From NCBI GenBank assembly GCA_021780935.1, contig JAJXXT010000008.1, positions 1 to 21,131 of the forward strand: 21,131 nucleotides of DNA. The letters run 5' to 3'. Shown here in pieces: positions 8,566-16,683 of the stretch (position 1 is its first letter; the number at the start of each line of letters is the position of its first letter). The DNA is from Pseudomonadota bacterium (lineage in GTDB: Bacteria > Pseudomonadota > Alphaproteobacteria > Acetobacterales > Acetobacteraceae). A program made the position numbers and the translations under genes. The notes under the pieces were generated by a model, which was not told where the DNA came from, searched no databases, and saw only the letters and a program-made list of their open reading frames with translations.

Positions 8566-9599
8566 CGCGCGGTCCCACCCGCAAGCTCGCGCCAGCGGAC
8601 ACAGCGCACGAAATGACCTGGCTGCACTTCCTCGAGGTCGGGACCCACCACATCGCATGTCCCTTCCATGGCGTGGCTGCAACGCGGCGCGAACGCGCAG
8701 CCTGGCGGCAGGTTCGTCGGGTCGGGGACGCTGCCCGGGATCGCCTCCAGTGCGACACGCTCACCGCCGATCTGCAGCCGCGGCACGGAACGCATGAGCT
8801 TGACCGTGTAAGGCATGCGCGGTGCCTGGAACAGCGTGCGCATCGCCGCCTCTTCGACGATGCGCCCCGCATACATCACCATCACCCGGTCGGCGATCTC
8901 GGCGACGACCCCGAGATTGTGAGTAATGAAGATCACCGCCATACCGGTGCGCTTCTGCAACCGTCGCAGCAGATCGAGAATCTGCGCCTGCACTGTGACG
9001 TCGAGCGCCGTCGTTGGCTCGTCTGCGATCAGCAAGGCCGGATCGCAGGAAAGCGCGATCGCGATCATCACCCTCTGACGCATGCCGCCCGACAGATGGT
9101 GCGGGTAGGTGGCCAGTCGCGCCCGAGGCTCGGGGATGCCGACAAGTTCGAGCAGCTCGCCGGCCGCATTCCATGCACTGGCCCGCGACGTACCCCGGTG
9201 CACGGCGATCGCCTCGGCGATCTGCTCGCCGATCGTCAGCACCGGATTGAGTGAGGTCATCGGCTCCTGAAAGATCATGGCGATCCGGTCGCCCCGCACT
9301 TTGCGCATCGCTTCGCCGGGCAGCGCCAACAGGTCGACCGGCCGGCCGTCGGTTCCGCGCAGCCACACGCGCCCACCGACCTCGCACCCGGGCGGCGATG
9401 GCGTCAGGCGCATGATGGCAAGGCTGGTGACACTCTTTCCCGAGCCCGACTCGCCCACCAACGCCACGGTCTCCCCGGGCCGGACGGCAAGAGTCACGCC
9501 ATTGAGGGCCGACACCACACCCGTGTCGCTGCGGAACCGCACGCTCAGATCTTCCACCTGCAGCAATGCGTCCGGGTCCATGCGCGGCGGTGGCGTCAT
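8562..9599 (-). CDS. ABC transporter ATP-binding protein, OppD/DppD type
   Basis: This 345-residue ATPase is the first of the pair energising the importer. Walker A is GESGSGKSV (49-57), the Q-loop [11 protein letters not shown], the signature [15 protein letters not shown] (169-183), Walker B LLIADEP (189-195) and the switch histidine H227 in FITHNL. The C-terminal oligopeptide extension [20 protein letters not shown] carries the expected cysteines. The start at 9599 overlaps the permease stop as ATGA. An alternative ATG lies 18 nt inside, before [11 protein letters not shown]; neither has a convincing Shine-Dalgarno, so coupling probably drives initiation. Confidence 0.95.
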
Positions 9600-10483
9600 G
9601 TGATGTCGAGCCGGGGATCGAGAGCGTCGCGCAATCCGTCGCCGACGAAGTTAAACCCGGTGACTGCCAGGATAATGAAAAGACCCGGCAGCAGCGCAAG
9701 CCAGGGAGCCGTCGCGAGATATTCCTGTGCGTTGTTGAGCATATTGCCCCAGCTCGGCGTCGGCGGCTGGATGCCGTATCCGAGGAAGCTGACATAGGCC
9801 TCGAGCAGGATGGCGCGGGCGACATTCAGCGTCGAGGCGACGACGATCGGCGCGATCGCGTTCGGCAACAGCTCGCGAAACATGATATGCGCATCCGACG
9901 CGCCAAGTACCCGGGCCGCAAGTGCGAAATCCCGCTCTCGCAACGAACGGATCTGCGCTTCGACGACCCGCGCCACCTCCATCCAGGCCGTCGCCGCGAT
10001 CACCAGCGTGATGGTGAAGAGATTGGGCTGCACGAAGGCCGCGAGCGCCAGGAGCAGGAAGATCGACGGGAAGCAGAGAACGGCATCGACAAAACGCATC
10101 AGCATGCTGCCGACGGCTCCGCCGAAATAGCCGGCGACCGTGCCGACCAGGGTGCCGATGACGGTACTGATCGCCATCGCCGCGAAACCAACGGTCAGCG
10201 AAACCCGCCCCGCGATCATGAGGCGCGCGAACAGATCGCGCCCCAGCGCGTCCGCCCCGAGGATATGCGCGCTCATGAACGGCACCGCAAAACGGTGGCT
10301 TATGTCGATCCGCAGATCGTTGTAGGGCCAAAGGTAGGGCCCGACCGCGCATAGCAGCACCAGGACGATGATCGCCCCGAGGCCGAACAAGGCGAGGCGG
10401 TGGCGCACGAAGCGCGCCAGGGCACGGTTGCGCGCGCGCCGCTTCGGGCTCTCCCGGGGAGTGATGTCAGCCGCAACTGCCAT
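9596..10483 (-). CDS. ABC transporter permease, OppC/DppC type
   Basis: This 295-residue inner-membrane permease has a first hydrophobic helix at about residues 31-52 (LALFGLGAIIVLVLLCAVGPYLW), the family motif HILGADALGRDLFARLMIAGRVSL, and several later membrane segments. The cytoplasmic coupling (EAA-like) loop reads RERDFALAARVLGASDAHIMFRELLPN. Near the C-terminus PTPSWGNMLNNA is a hallmark of the DppC/OppC group. The ATG at 10483 has GGAG six bases upstream. The gap from the preceding permease gene is 13 bp, and its own stop overlaps the DppD-type ATPase by ATGA. Confidence 0.95.
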   Translation of the reverse strand: MAVAADITPRESPKRRARNRALARFVRHRLALFGLGAIIVLVLLCAVGPYLWPYNDLRIDISHRFAVPFMSAHILGADALGRDLFARLMIAGRVSLTVGFAAMAISTVIGTLVGTVAGYFGGAVGSMLMRFVDAVLCFPSIFLLLALAAFVQPNLFTITLVIAATAWMEVARVVEAQIRSLRERDFALAARVLGASDAHIMFRELLPNAIAPIVVASTLNVARAILLEAYVSFLGYGIQPPTPSWGNMLNNAQEYLATAPWLALLPGLFIILAVTGFNFVGDGLRDALDPRLDIT

Positions 10484-10496
10484 GCCGATCTCCGCC

Positions 10497-11447
10497 TCAG
10501 TCCAGCCGGATGCGCGGATCGGCGGCCGCGTAAAGCAGATCCGCGATGAGGTTGCCGAGCAGCACGAGAACGGCCGAAAACATGAGGATTCCCATCACTA
10601 CCGGGTAGTCGCGGTAACCGATCGAATCGAGAAAAAGCCGCCCCATGCCGGGCCAGGTGAAGACCGTTTCGGTCACCAGCGCGCCGGAGAGCAGCGTCGG
10701 CAGCTGCAGGCCGGCGATGGTGATCATCGGCAGCAAGGCGTTGCGGATCGTGTGCCGGAAGAGGATCGTTCGTTCCGGCATACCTTTCGCGCGCGCCGTG
10801 CGGATATAGTCCTGATTCACGACCTCCAGCATGGAGGCGCGCAAATACCGGCTCCAGATCGCGATCGTCACCAGCGCCAGAACGATCGAGGGCGAAATCA
10901 GGTGCACCGCGTAATCGACGAAGGAGCCGTTGCCTATCGTGTAGAGGTTACCCGCCGGGAGCCAGGCGAGCTCGACGGAAAAGATGTAGATGACGACGAG
11001 TCCGAACCAGAATGTCGGGATCGAGAGAGCAATCATCGCACCGACGGTGGCCAGGTAGTCAAACACCGAATAGCGCCGGATCGCTCCCAACACCCCGACC
11101 CAGGTTCCGAGGAGTATGGCGATGATCGTCGAGCTCACCATGAGTTCCAGCGTGGGCCCAAGGTGCGAGGCGATGACGTCGAGCACGGGCTGGCTGTCGC
11201 GATACGAACGCCCCCAATTGCCGACCAGCATGCGCCGGAACCATTCCCAGTATTGCACGGGGAGCGGACGGTCCAATCCCATCTGATGCGCGATCAGCTT
11301 CAGTTGGGCCGTCGTCATGCCAGGGATGAGCGTGAACTCCGCCAACGGCCCACCCGGCGCCAGATGGAGCACCGCAAAGCCGATGACGGAGACCAGCCAC
11401 AGTAGCAACAGGGATTGCGCCAGCCGGCGGAGCAGGAAGCGAATCAT
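10497..11447 (-). CDS. ABC transporter permease, OppB/DppB type
   Basis: This 316-residue inner-membrane permease begins MIRFLLRRLAQSLLLLWLVS, the usual DppB/OppB N-terminal helix, followed by a periplasmic loop with GNWGRSYRDSQPV. The coupling loop reads NQDYIRTARAKGMPERTILFRHTIRNALLPMITIAG in segments. Late segments include ETVFTWPGMGRL and YPVVMGILMFSAVLVLLGNL, both standard for the family. It pairs with the DppC-type permease to form the translocation path. It lies 31 bp after the binding-protein gene. The start at 11447 has only a weak GGAAG upstream, but no better start is available given the conserved N-terminus. Confidence 0.96.
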   Translation of the reverse strand: MIRFLLRRLAQSLLLLWLVSVIGFAVLHLAPGGPLAEFTLIPGMTTAQLKLIAHQMGLDRPLPVQYWEWFRRMLVGNWGRSYRDSQPVLDVIASHLGPTLELMVSSTIIAILLGTWVGVLGAIRRYSVFDYLATVGAMIALSIPTFWFGLVVIYIFSVELAWLPAGNLYTIGNGSFVDYAVHLISPSIVLALVTIAIWSRYLRASMLEVVNQDYIRTARAKGMPERTILFRHTIRNALLPMITIAGLQLPTLLSGALVTETVFTWPGMGRLFLDSIGYRDYPVVMGILMFSAVLVLLGNLIADLLYAAADPRIRLD

Positions 11448-11478
11448 CGCTTCCCACCCGCCATGCCGGTGCCCCGGC

Positions 11479-13167
11479 TCAAGTAGCCCAATACCACGTA
11501 TTCACGTTCCAGGTGTTTGTCGACACATAGACACTCGGCGCGTAGCCCATCAGGTTTTTCTTGGTCCCTTCGATCGTCGCGTACTGGAAGATGGCAAGAA
11601 GCGGCAGATCGTGGCGGATAAGCTCCGCAGCCTTCCAATAGTCTTTCTGTCGCGTAGTGTGATCGAACGTCGACGCGCCCTCCTGTAGTAACTTGTCCAC
11701 CACGGGGTTGGTGTACTCCATTGTGTTCTGCCCCGCCCCACCCTTGGCCGGAATGGCCGCGCTAAGGAAAAACTGCGACACATCGGGGTCGGGGCCGGTC
11801 ATGAAGTCCTCGCCAACCATGACCGTGTCGTAGTGCGACATATTGAAATAATCGCCCCAGATCACGGCCGGCGGCATGTTCTTGATCTTCATCTCGACGC
11901 CGATATCCTGCCAATTCTGCTGCAGCAGTTGCTGCGCCTGCTCGCGCACATGGTTGCCCGCCGTGGTCGAATTCTGGAAGCTCAGGCGCACGCCGTTCTT
12001 TTCGCGGATCCCGCCACTGCCCGGCTTCCAGCCCGCCGCATCGAGGATGGATTTCGCCTTCGCCGGGTCATAGACATGCGGCGCCACATGCGGGTTGTAG
12101 GCCCAGGACTGCGTCGGGAGATACGACGACGTCAGCTTCGGGAGGCCATAGTAGATCTGCTCCACGATCGTCTTGTTATCCATGCCGTAATACAGCGCTT
12201 CCCGGACGACCTGGTCCTTGAACTGCGGCTTGGAGAGATTCATCATGATGCTCTCGACGAACGGCGCCGGGCCGACGACGACCGTGCGATCCTTGAGCTT
12301 CTTGGCCTGGGCGTAATGGTCCGCGGTGATGCCCTGCAGACCGATATAATCGATCGCACCGGTCTGGAACTGCGTGAACATCACCGTCAGATCCGGGATG
12401 TACTTGAAGACGATTTCCTGAAGATAAGGTCCGGTACCGAAGTAGTGGGGATTGGCCTCCAGCGTGATATGATCGCCGGGGACGCGCTGCTTCCACATGA
12501 ACGCGCCGGTACCGACCGGCGCCTGATTGAACGGAGACGTGTTCGGATCCGCCGCCTTGCCGAGGATGTGCTCCGGCACCATGAACGTCCAGCACAGGAT
12601 CGAAATCATCGGCGCATACGGCTTCGCCATCGTCCACGTGATCTCGGTGGGGCTTTCCACCTTGATGTCGCGCATCAGCTCATAGCCGCCGCGCGACCAC
12701 GCGCGGAACTTCGGGTTGTTCAGCAGATCAAACGAGAACTTCACGTCGCTTGCCGAGAACGGCTGACCGTCGTGCCACTTCACGCCGGGGCGCAGCTTCA
12801 CGCGCCATGACAGCCCATCCTTGGAGATGCCGCCATTGGCGATCGTCGGGACCTCGGCCGCGAGCTGCGGCACCAGCTCCCCCTTTTCGTTGGCGAGCCA
12901 CAGCGGGCTGAACAAGTTCCAGTGCACACCTTGATCGACTTCGATGTGGGGCATCAGCGGATTGAAGACCGTCGGTTCTTGCGAGAACCCAATGGTCATA
13001 TGCCCGGTCGGGCGCGTCGGCGGCTTCGAGGCCGCCCGCGCCGCCGCCGGCAGCAACAGGCCGGAAGCGCCAACCGCCGCGGTCGCGCCGAGCAATCGGC
13101 GCCGCGACATGTCGCCATGAATCATCGTCGGGGAACAACCAAAATCAGCACGCGCGTCGTCAGTCAT
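11479..13167 (-). CDS. ABC transporter substrate-binding protein, family 5, Tat-type signal
   Basis: This 562-residue periplasmic solute-binding protein of the peptide/nickel/opine class is the first gene of the importer operon. Recognisable family stretches are LRPGVKWHDGQPFSASDVKFSFD, PYAPMISILCWTFMVPEHIL, APVGTGAFMWK and VREALYYGMDNKTIVEQIYYG. The signal is twin-arginine-like: SRRRLLGATAAVG at 21-33 is followed by a hydrophobic run to residue 40 and a probable AARA|A cleavage after residue 45. An unusually long 20-residue n-region precedes the arginines. ATG 13167 is preferred because AGGAGA lies at 13173-13178. Internal ATGs at M15 and M20 would give a more usual signal length but lack that site. 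The true ligand is not deducible; the neighbourhood favours a small N-methylated or cyclic amino compound or short peptide. Confidence 0.94.
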   Translation of the reverse strand: MTDDARADFGCSPTMIHGDMSRRRLLGATAAVGASGLLLPAAARAASKPPTRPTGHMTIGFSQEPTVFNPLMPHIEVDQGVHWNLFSPLWLANEKGELVPQLAAEVPTIANGGISKDGLSWRVKLRPGVKWHDGQPFSASDVKFSFDLLNNPKFRAWSRGGYELMRDIKVESPTEITWTMAKPYAPMISILCWTFMVPEHILGKAADPNTSPFNQAPVGTGAFMWKQRVPGDHITLEANPHYFGTGPYLQEIVFKYIPDLTVMFTQFQTGAIDYIGLQGITADHYAQAKKLKDRTVVVGPAPFVESIMMNLSKPQFKDQVVREALYYGMDNKTIVEQIYYGLPKLTSSYLPTQSWAYNPHVAPHVYDPAKAKSILDAAGWKPGSGGIREKNGVRLSFQNSTTAGNHVREQAQQLLQQNWQDIGVEMKIKNMPPAVIWGDYFNMSHYDTVMVGEDFMTGPDPDVSQFFLSAAIPAKGGAGQNTMEYTNPVVDKLLQEGASTFDHTTRQKDYWKAAELIRHDLPLLAIFQYATIEGTKKNLMGYAPSVYVSTNTWNVNTWYWAT

Positions 13168-13172
13168 GTGAC

Positions 13173-13178
13173 TCTCCT
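13173..13178 (-). promoter_or_regulatory. Ribosome binding site of the substrate-binding protein gene
   Basis: AGGAGA on the minus strand lies five to six bases ahead of the ATG at 13167. It supports the longer 562-residue form with the extended n-region in front of the twin arginines. Confidence 0.7.
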
Positions 13179-13304
13179 GAAGGCTGCCGCCCAGATCGGG
13201 TCGGGCTTACGGTTGACGTTGACACCCACAGCTCTCCGCTGGCCTCCCCGGGGCCCAATGGCGACCCGGCAACCCATCAACGATGGTGAAGATATTCGCG
13301 GTCG

Positions 13305-13342
13305 CATGACCGCCAGCGACATCAACTTATCTGCATACGACA
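13305..13342 (-). promoter_or_regulatory. Operator-like element upstream of the ABC importer operon (copy 2)
   Basis: On the minus strand this contains TGTCGT at 13342-13337, 8 nt, then AA (13328-13327), and TGTCGC at 13321-13316, 8 nt, then AT. The half-site starts are 21 bp apart, exactly as in 5050-5087. The two 38-bp elements share 31 positions without gaps, including the last 19 bases in full. It lies 138-175 bp upstream of the binding-protein ATG. A candidate -10, TATCTT at 13294-13289, lies where a second half-site overlapping the -35 would place it. The simplest reading is a shared binding site for the regulator encoded at 5051. A remnant of a duplicated regulator 5' end is the alternative. 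Confidence 0.6.
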
Positions 13343-13476
13343 TCGCCACGGACGCGACGCCAGCCGCGGAAAGGTGCAGGCCTCGCGACCACCAAGACGG
13401 CGCGCCCCGACAACAACCTCCCAGCGCGTTACGGCTTGGCATTAGCCTTGTTCCTCCCGTCCTTCATATGCCATGA
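13306..13476 (+). other. 56-codon open frame sharing its start with the regulator gene; doubtful
   Basis: ATG at 13306 opens a 56-codon frame beginning MTASDI, the same six residues as the regulator at 5051, because the DNA is shared there. After about 12 codons the resemblance ends and the rest is unlike any family I know. It ends at 13476, just before the terminator-like hairpin at 13483, which gives it the outline of a small transcription unit. There is no good Shine-Dalgarno. It could be a decayed regulator 5' fragment, a small RNA region or simply an accident of the operator sequence, which I favour. Confidence 0.2.
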
Positions 13477-13480
13477 AGGA
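13460..13480. repeat. Perfect 8-bp inverted repeat
   Basis: TCCTTCAT at 13460-13467 and ATGAAGGA at 13473-13480 form a perfect inverted repeat with the 5-nt spacer ATGCC. It lies directly before the GC-rich hairpin at 13483 and could form the first of two consecutive stem-loops in RNA from either strand, or serve as a dyad protein site. Confidence 0.5.
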
Positions 13481-13482
13481 AT

Positions 13483-13505
13483 GCCCCCTCCGGGGGCTCT
13501 TTTAC
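13483..13505 (+). terminator. Intrinsic terminator-like hairpin with T tract
   Basis: GCCCCC (13483-13488), loop TCC, and GGGGGC (13492-13497) make a 6-bp all-GC stem followed by TCTTTTACT on the plus strand. The T tract follows only in the plus orientation. No recognised plus-strand gene ends here, so what it terminates is unclear. It could shield the SDR promoter region from antisense transcription or end a small transcript. Confidence 0.5.
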
Positions 13506-13514
13506 TAGGTGATC

Positions 13515-13542
13515 AGTATAGATATTCTTTACCATCGTCAAG
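13515..13542 (-). promoter_or_regulatory. Candidate minus-strand promoter ahead of the ABC operon
   Basis: On the minus strand TTGACG (13541-13536) and TATACT (13520-13515) are separated by 15 bp. Reading the -35 as CTTGAC gives 16 bp. Both hexamers are good, the spacing is short, and the local AT content is high. Use of this promoter would give a leader of about 340 nt containing both hairpins and the operator-like element. A nearer promoter just downstream of that element is an alternative. Confidence 0.3.
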
Positions 13543-13907
13543 CATAGCCCGGACAATTTCCTTGTCGATTCATCGAAACCGCCGACGAAATCAATTCTGG
13601 CACCTCAGTAAGCGATCGAGCTTCACCGCTTCGTGGCTCTCGGCTTTCACCGCCGCGCCACGACACGCGCGGCACAGCAATGGCGCGCCTGGCCGACTTC
13701 GACAGTCATGGTCACGTCCGGATCCGCAGCGGCCTGACGGGCCTCTCACCAACGGGCCCTCGGATTTTCCGTACCATCGCTCCGCGTGTCGAATCCACTC
13801 GGCGCCATACGGCGACGGATCGTGCCGACCCGCATCGACCGCTCGTAACGCCGGGCTCGTCGCGCCGGGGGATTCCTGTCATTGGTTGCGCCCGAGCGGA
13901 CGCACTC

Positions 13908-13914
13908 AGGAAGG
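13908..13914 (+). promoter_or_regulatory. Ribosome binding site of the SDR gene
   Basis: AGGAAGG lies six bases ahead of the ATG at 13921. It fixes the start at MSGKVAII and rejects an in-frame extension to 13882. Confidence 0.75.
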
Positions 13915-13920
13915 CAGATC

Positions 13921-14622
13921 ATGAGCGGAAAAGTTGCGATCATCACGGCGGGCGGCACCGGCATGGGCGCGGCGGCAGCCAGGAGGCTGGCAGCCGACGG
14001 CTTCAGCATCGCGATCCTGTCTTCGTCGGGCAGGGGAGAGGCGCTCGCGCGCGAGCTCGGCGGCTACGGCGTCACCGGCTCCAACCAGTCGTCAGACGAC
14101 CTCAAGCGCCTGGTCGACGGCACGATGGCGCGCTGGGGGCGGGTCGACGCCCTGGTCAACAGCGCCGGGCACGGCCCGCGCGCACCGATCCTCGACATCA
14201 CCGACGAGCAATGGCACGCCGGCATGGAGGTTTATTTCCTGAACGTCGTGCGCGCGACGCGCCTGATTGCCCCGATCATGCGCGCACAGATGGGCGGCGC
14301 GATCGTCAACATCTCGACCGCCTGGGCTAGCGAACCGAGCGCGATGTTCCCGACTTCCGCCGTCTTCCGTTCGGGCCTTGCCGCCTACACCAAGATCTTC
14401 ACTGACGCGTTCGCCGCCAGCAACGTGCGCATGAACAATGTGCTGCCGGGCTGGATCGACAGCCTCCCCGCCAGCGAGGAACGTCGGCAAAGCGTTCCGC
14501 TCGGCCGCTACGGACGCGTTGACGAAGTGGCGGCTGCCATCGCCTTCCTCGTCTCCGACGCTGCCAGCTATATCACCGGCCAAAGCCTGCGCATCGATGG
14601 CGGAATCACCCGTTCAGTTTGA
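13921..14622 (+). CDS. SDR-family oxidoreductase with altered active site
   Basis: This 233-residue short-chain dehydrogenase/reductase-fold protein has a modified nucleotide-binding motif TAGGTGMG (9-16), NSAG at 80-83 and a C-terminus PLGRYGRVDEVAAAIAFLVSD then YITGQSLRIDGGITRSV, which is strongly SDR. The active site is unusual. Aligning VNISTAWASEPSAMFPTSAVFRSGLAAYTK with ordinary SDRs puts Thr133, Ser146 and Arg150 at the catalytic Ser, Tyr and Lys positions. The protein may use a different mechanism, be non-catalytic, or belong to a distinct SDR subgroup carrying PTSAVFR; I have the impression that similar proteins exist in alphaproteobacteria. It is alone on the plus strand and its last 17 bases overlap the convergent gene. 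The substrate is unknown. Confidence 0.88.
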   Translation: MSGKVAIITAGGTGMGAAAARRLAADGFSIAILSSSGRGEALARELGGYGVTGSNQSSDDLKRLVDGTMARWGRVDALVNSAGHGPRAPILDITDEQWHAGMEVYFLNVVRATRLIAPIMRAQMGGAIVNISTAWASEPSAMFPTSAVFRSGLAAYTKIFTDAFAASNVRMNNVLPGWIDSLPASEERRQSVPLGRYGRVDEVAAAIAFLVSDAASYITGQSLRIDGGITRSV

Positions 14623-15456
14623 CTGGCGCCACGCTCGCGGGCGTCGGCTTCGGCTCATCGTCCGGATGGCCGAGGTTGACGAACCAGCCGCCGAGATGGC
14701 GCACCGCGGGCGCATCAGGATCGGCCGCAGGCAGGCGCGCTTCAACCTCGGCTCGATGGACCTCCGTGCTGTCCAGCGGCTCAAAGCCGATATGGCCCGC
14801 GAGGCGGTTGTCCACCATCTGGTGGCGGTTGTTCGAGGTTCCGAAGATAACCGAATGCGCCACGCGCGGCGCTGTCAGGCAGGCCTCGACCAACCGCACG
14901 CAGTCATCGAACGTAAGCATTGACCACAGCATGCGGCGGTCCGTGTATTGGTCAAAAGAGGAAAAGATCCGGCAGCAAGCCGTCTCGATATTAAATTTAT
15001 CCCAATAAAGCCGACTGAGATCTTCGACAAAACATTTCGAAACGCCATAAAGGCTGTCCGGTCTGTGCGGCGCACTGGCGTCGATATGCTCTTCGACCCC
15101 ATGATATCCGATCGCATGAACCGACGAAGCATAGACGACGCGCTTCACTCCGTTCCGCCGGGCGCCTTCATAGATATTGTAGCCGCCACGGATATTGGCG
15201 CTGAGGATCGTCTCCCAACTCGTCTCCAGCGCCGCGCCACCGAAATGAACGATGGCATCGACACCCTGTGTCATTCTCAGCACCGCCTCGGCATCGGCCA
15301 GATCGCAGATCACCGCCTCTTCGTTCGCCTGCAGATCGGCAACAGCCGTCTGGTCCGAGACGCGCAGCCGCCGGGCAAGCGGAGCAAGCCCGCGGCGCAG
15401 CTGCGATCCGAGCCTGCCGGCGGCACCGGTGATGAGCAGCGTGTCGAAACGATGAC

Positions 15457-15460
<4 letters not shown>
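14606..15460 (-). CDS. NAD-dependent epimerase/dehydratase family protein, uronate dehydrogenase-like
   Basis: This 284-residue extended-SDR protein has TGAAGRLGSQ at 11-20 (NAD binding), the acidic D52-L segment ICDLADAEAV, YASSVHAIGYH at 110-120 and YGVSK with Tyr138 and Lys142 as the catalytic pair. RIFSSFDQYTDRRMLWSMLTFDDCVRL resembles the corresponding region of hexuronate dehydrogenases (Udh), whose arginine there contacts the substrate carboxylate. Udh oxidises D-galacturonate or D-glucuronate to the lactone. The assignment to that subfamily is by resemblance, and the real substrate may be another sugar acid or hydroxy compound. It is the last gene of the hyuAB operon. Its ATG at 15460 overlaps the aminotransferase stop as ATGA, and its end overlaps the convergent SDR by 17 bp. 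Confidence 0.88.

Positions 15461-16679
<1,219 letters not shown>

Positions 16680-16683
<4 letters not shown>

Larger units (their letters stand above)
13168..13920. other. 753-bp intergenic region between ABC operon and SDR gene
   Basis: No convincing protein gene is seen here. It contains the operator-like element at 13305-13342, a tandem 6-mer GTTGAC GTTGAC at 13212-13223, an inverted repeat at 13460-13480, a terminator-like hairpin at 13483-13505, a candidate minus-strand promoter at 13515-13542 and a single TGTCGA-N8-AA half-site at 13563-13578 on the plus strand. The stretch about 13500-13600 is clearly more AT-rich than its surroundings. The rest, 13620-13900, shows nothing I can name. 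Confidence 0.6.

Noticed and set aside
13212..13223. Tandem GTTGACGTTGAC as a plus-strand promoter
   Set aside because: It contains two -35-like hexamers, but no reasonable -10 lies 15-19 bp downstream in the GC-rich sequence.
13436..13924. Plus-strand open frame of about 160 codons upstream of the SDR gene
   Set aside because: It runs through the terminator-like hairpin, has Ser/Arg/Pro-rich composition and no ribosome binding site, and overlaps the well-supported SDR start in another frame.
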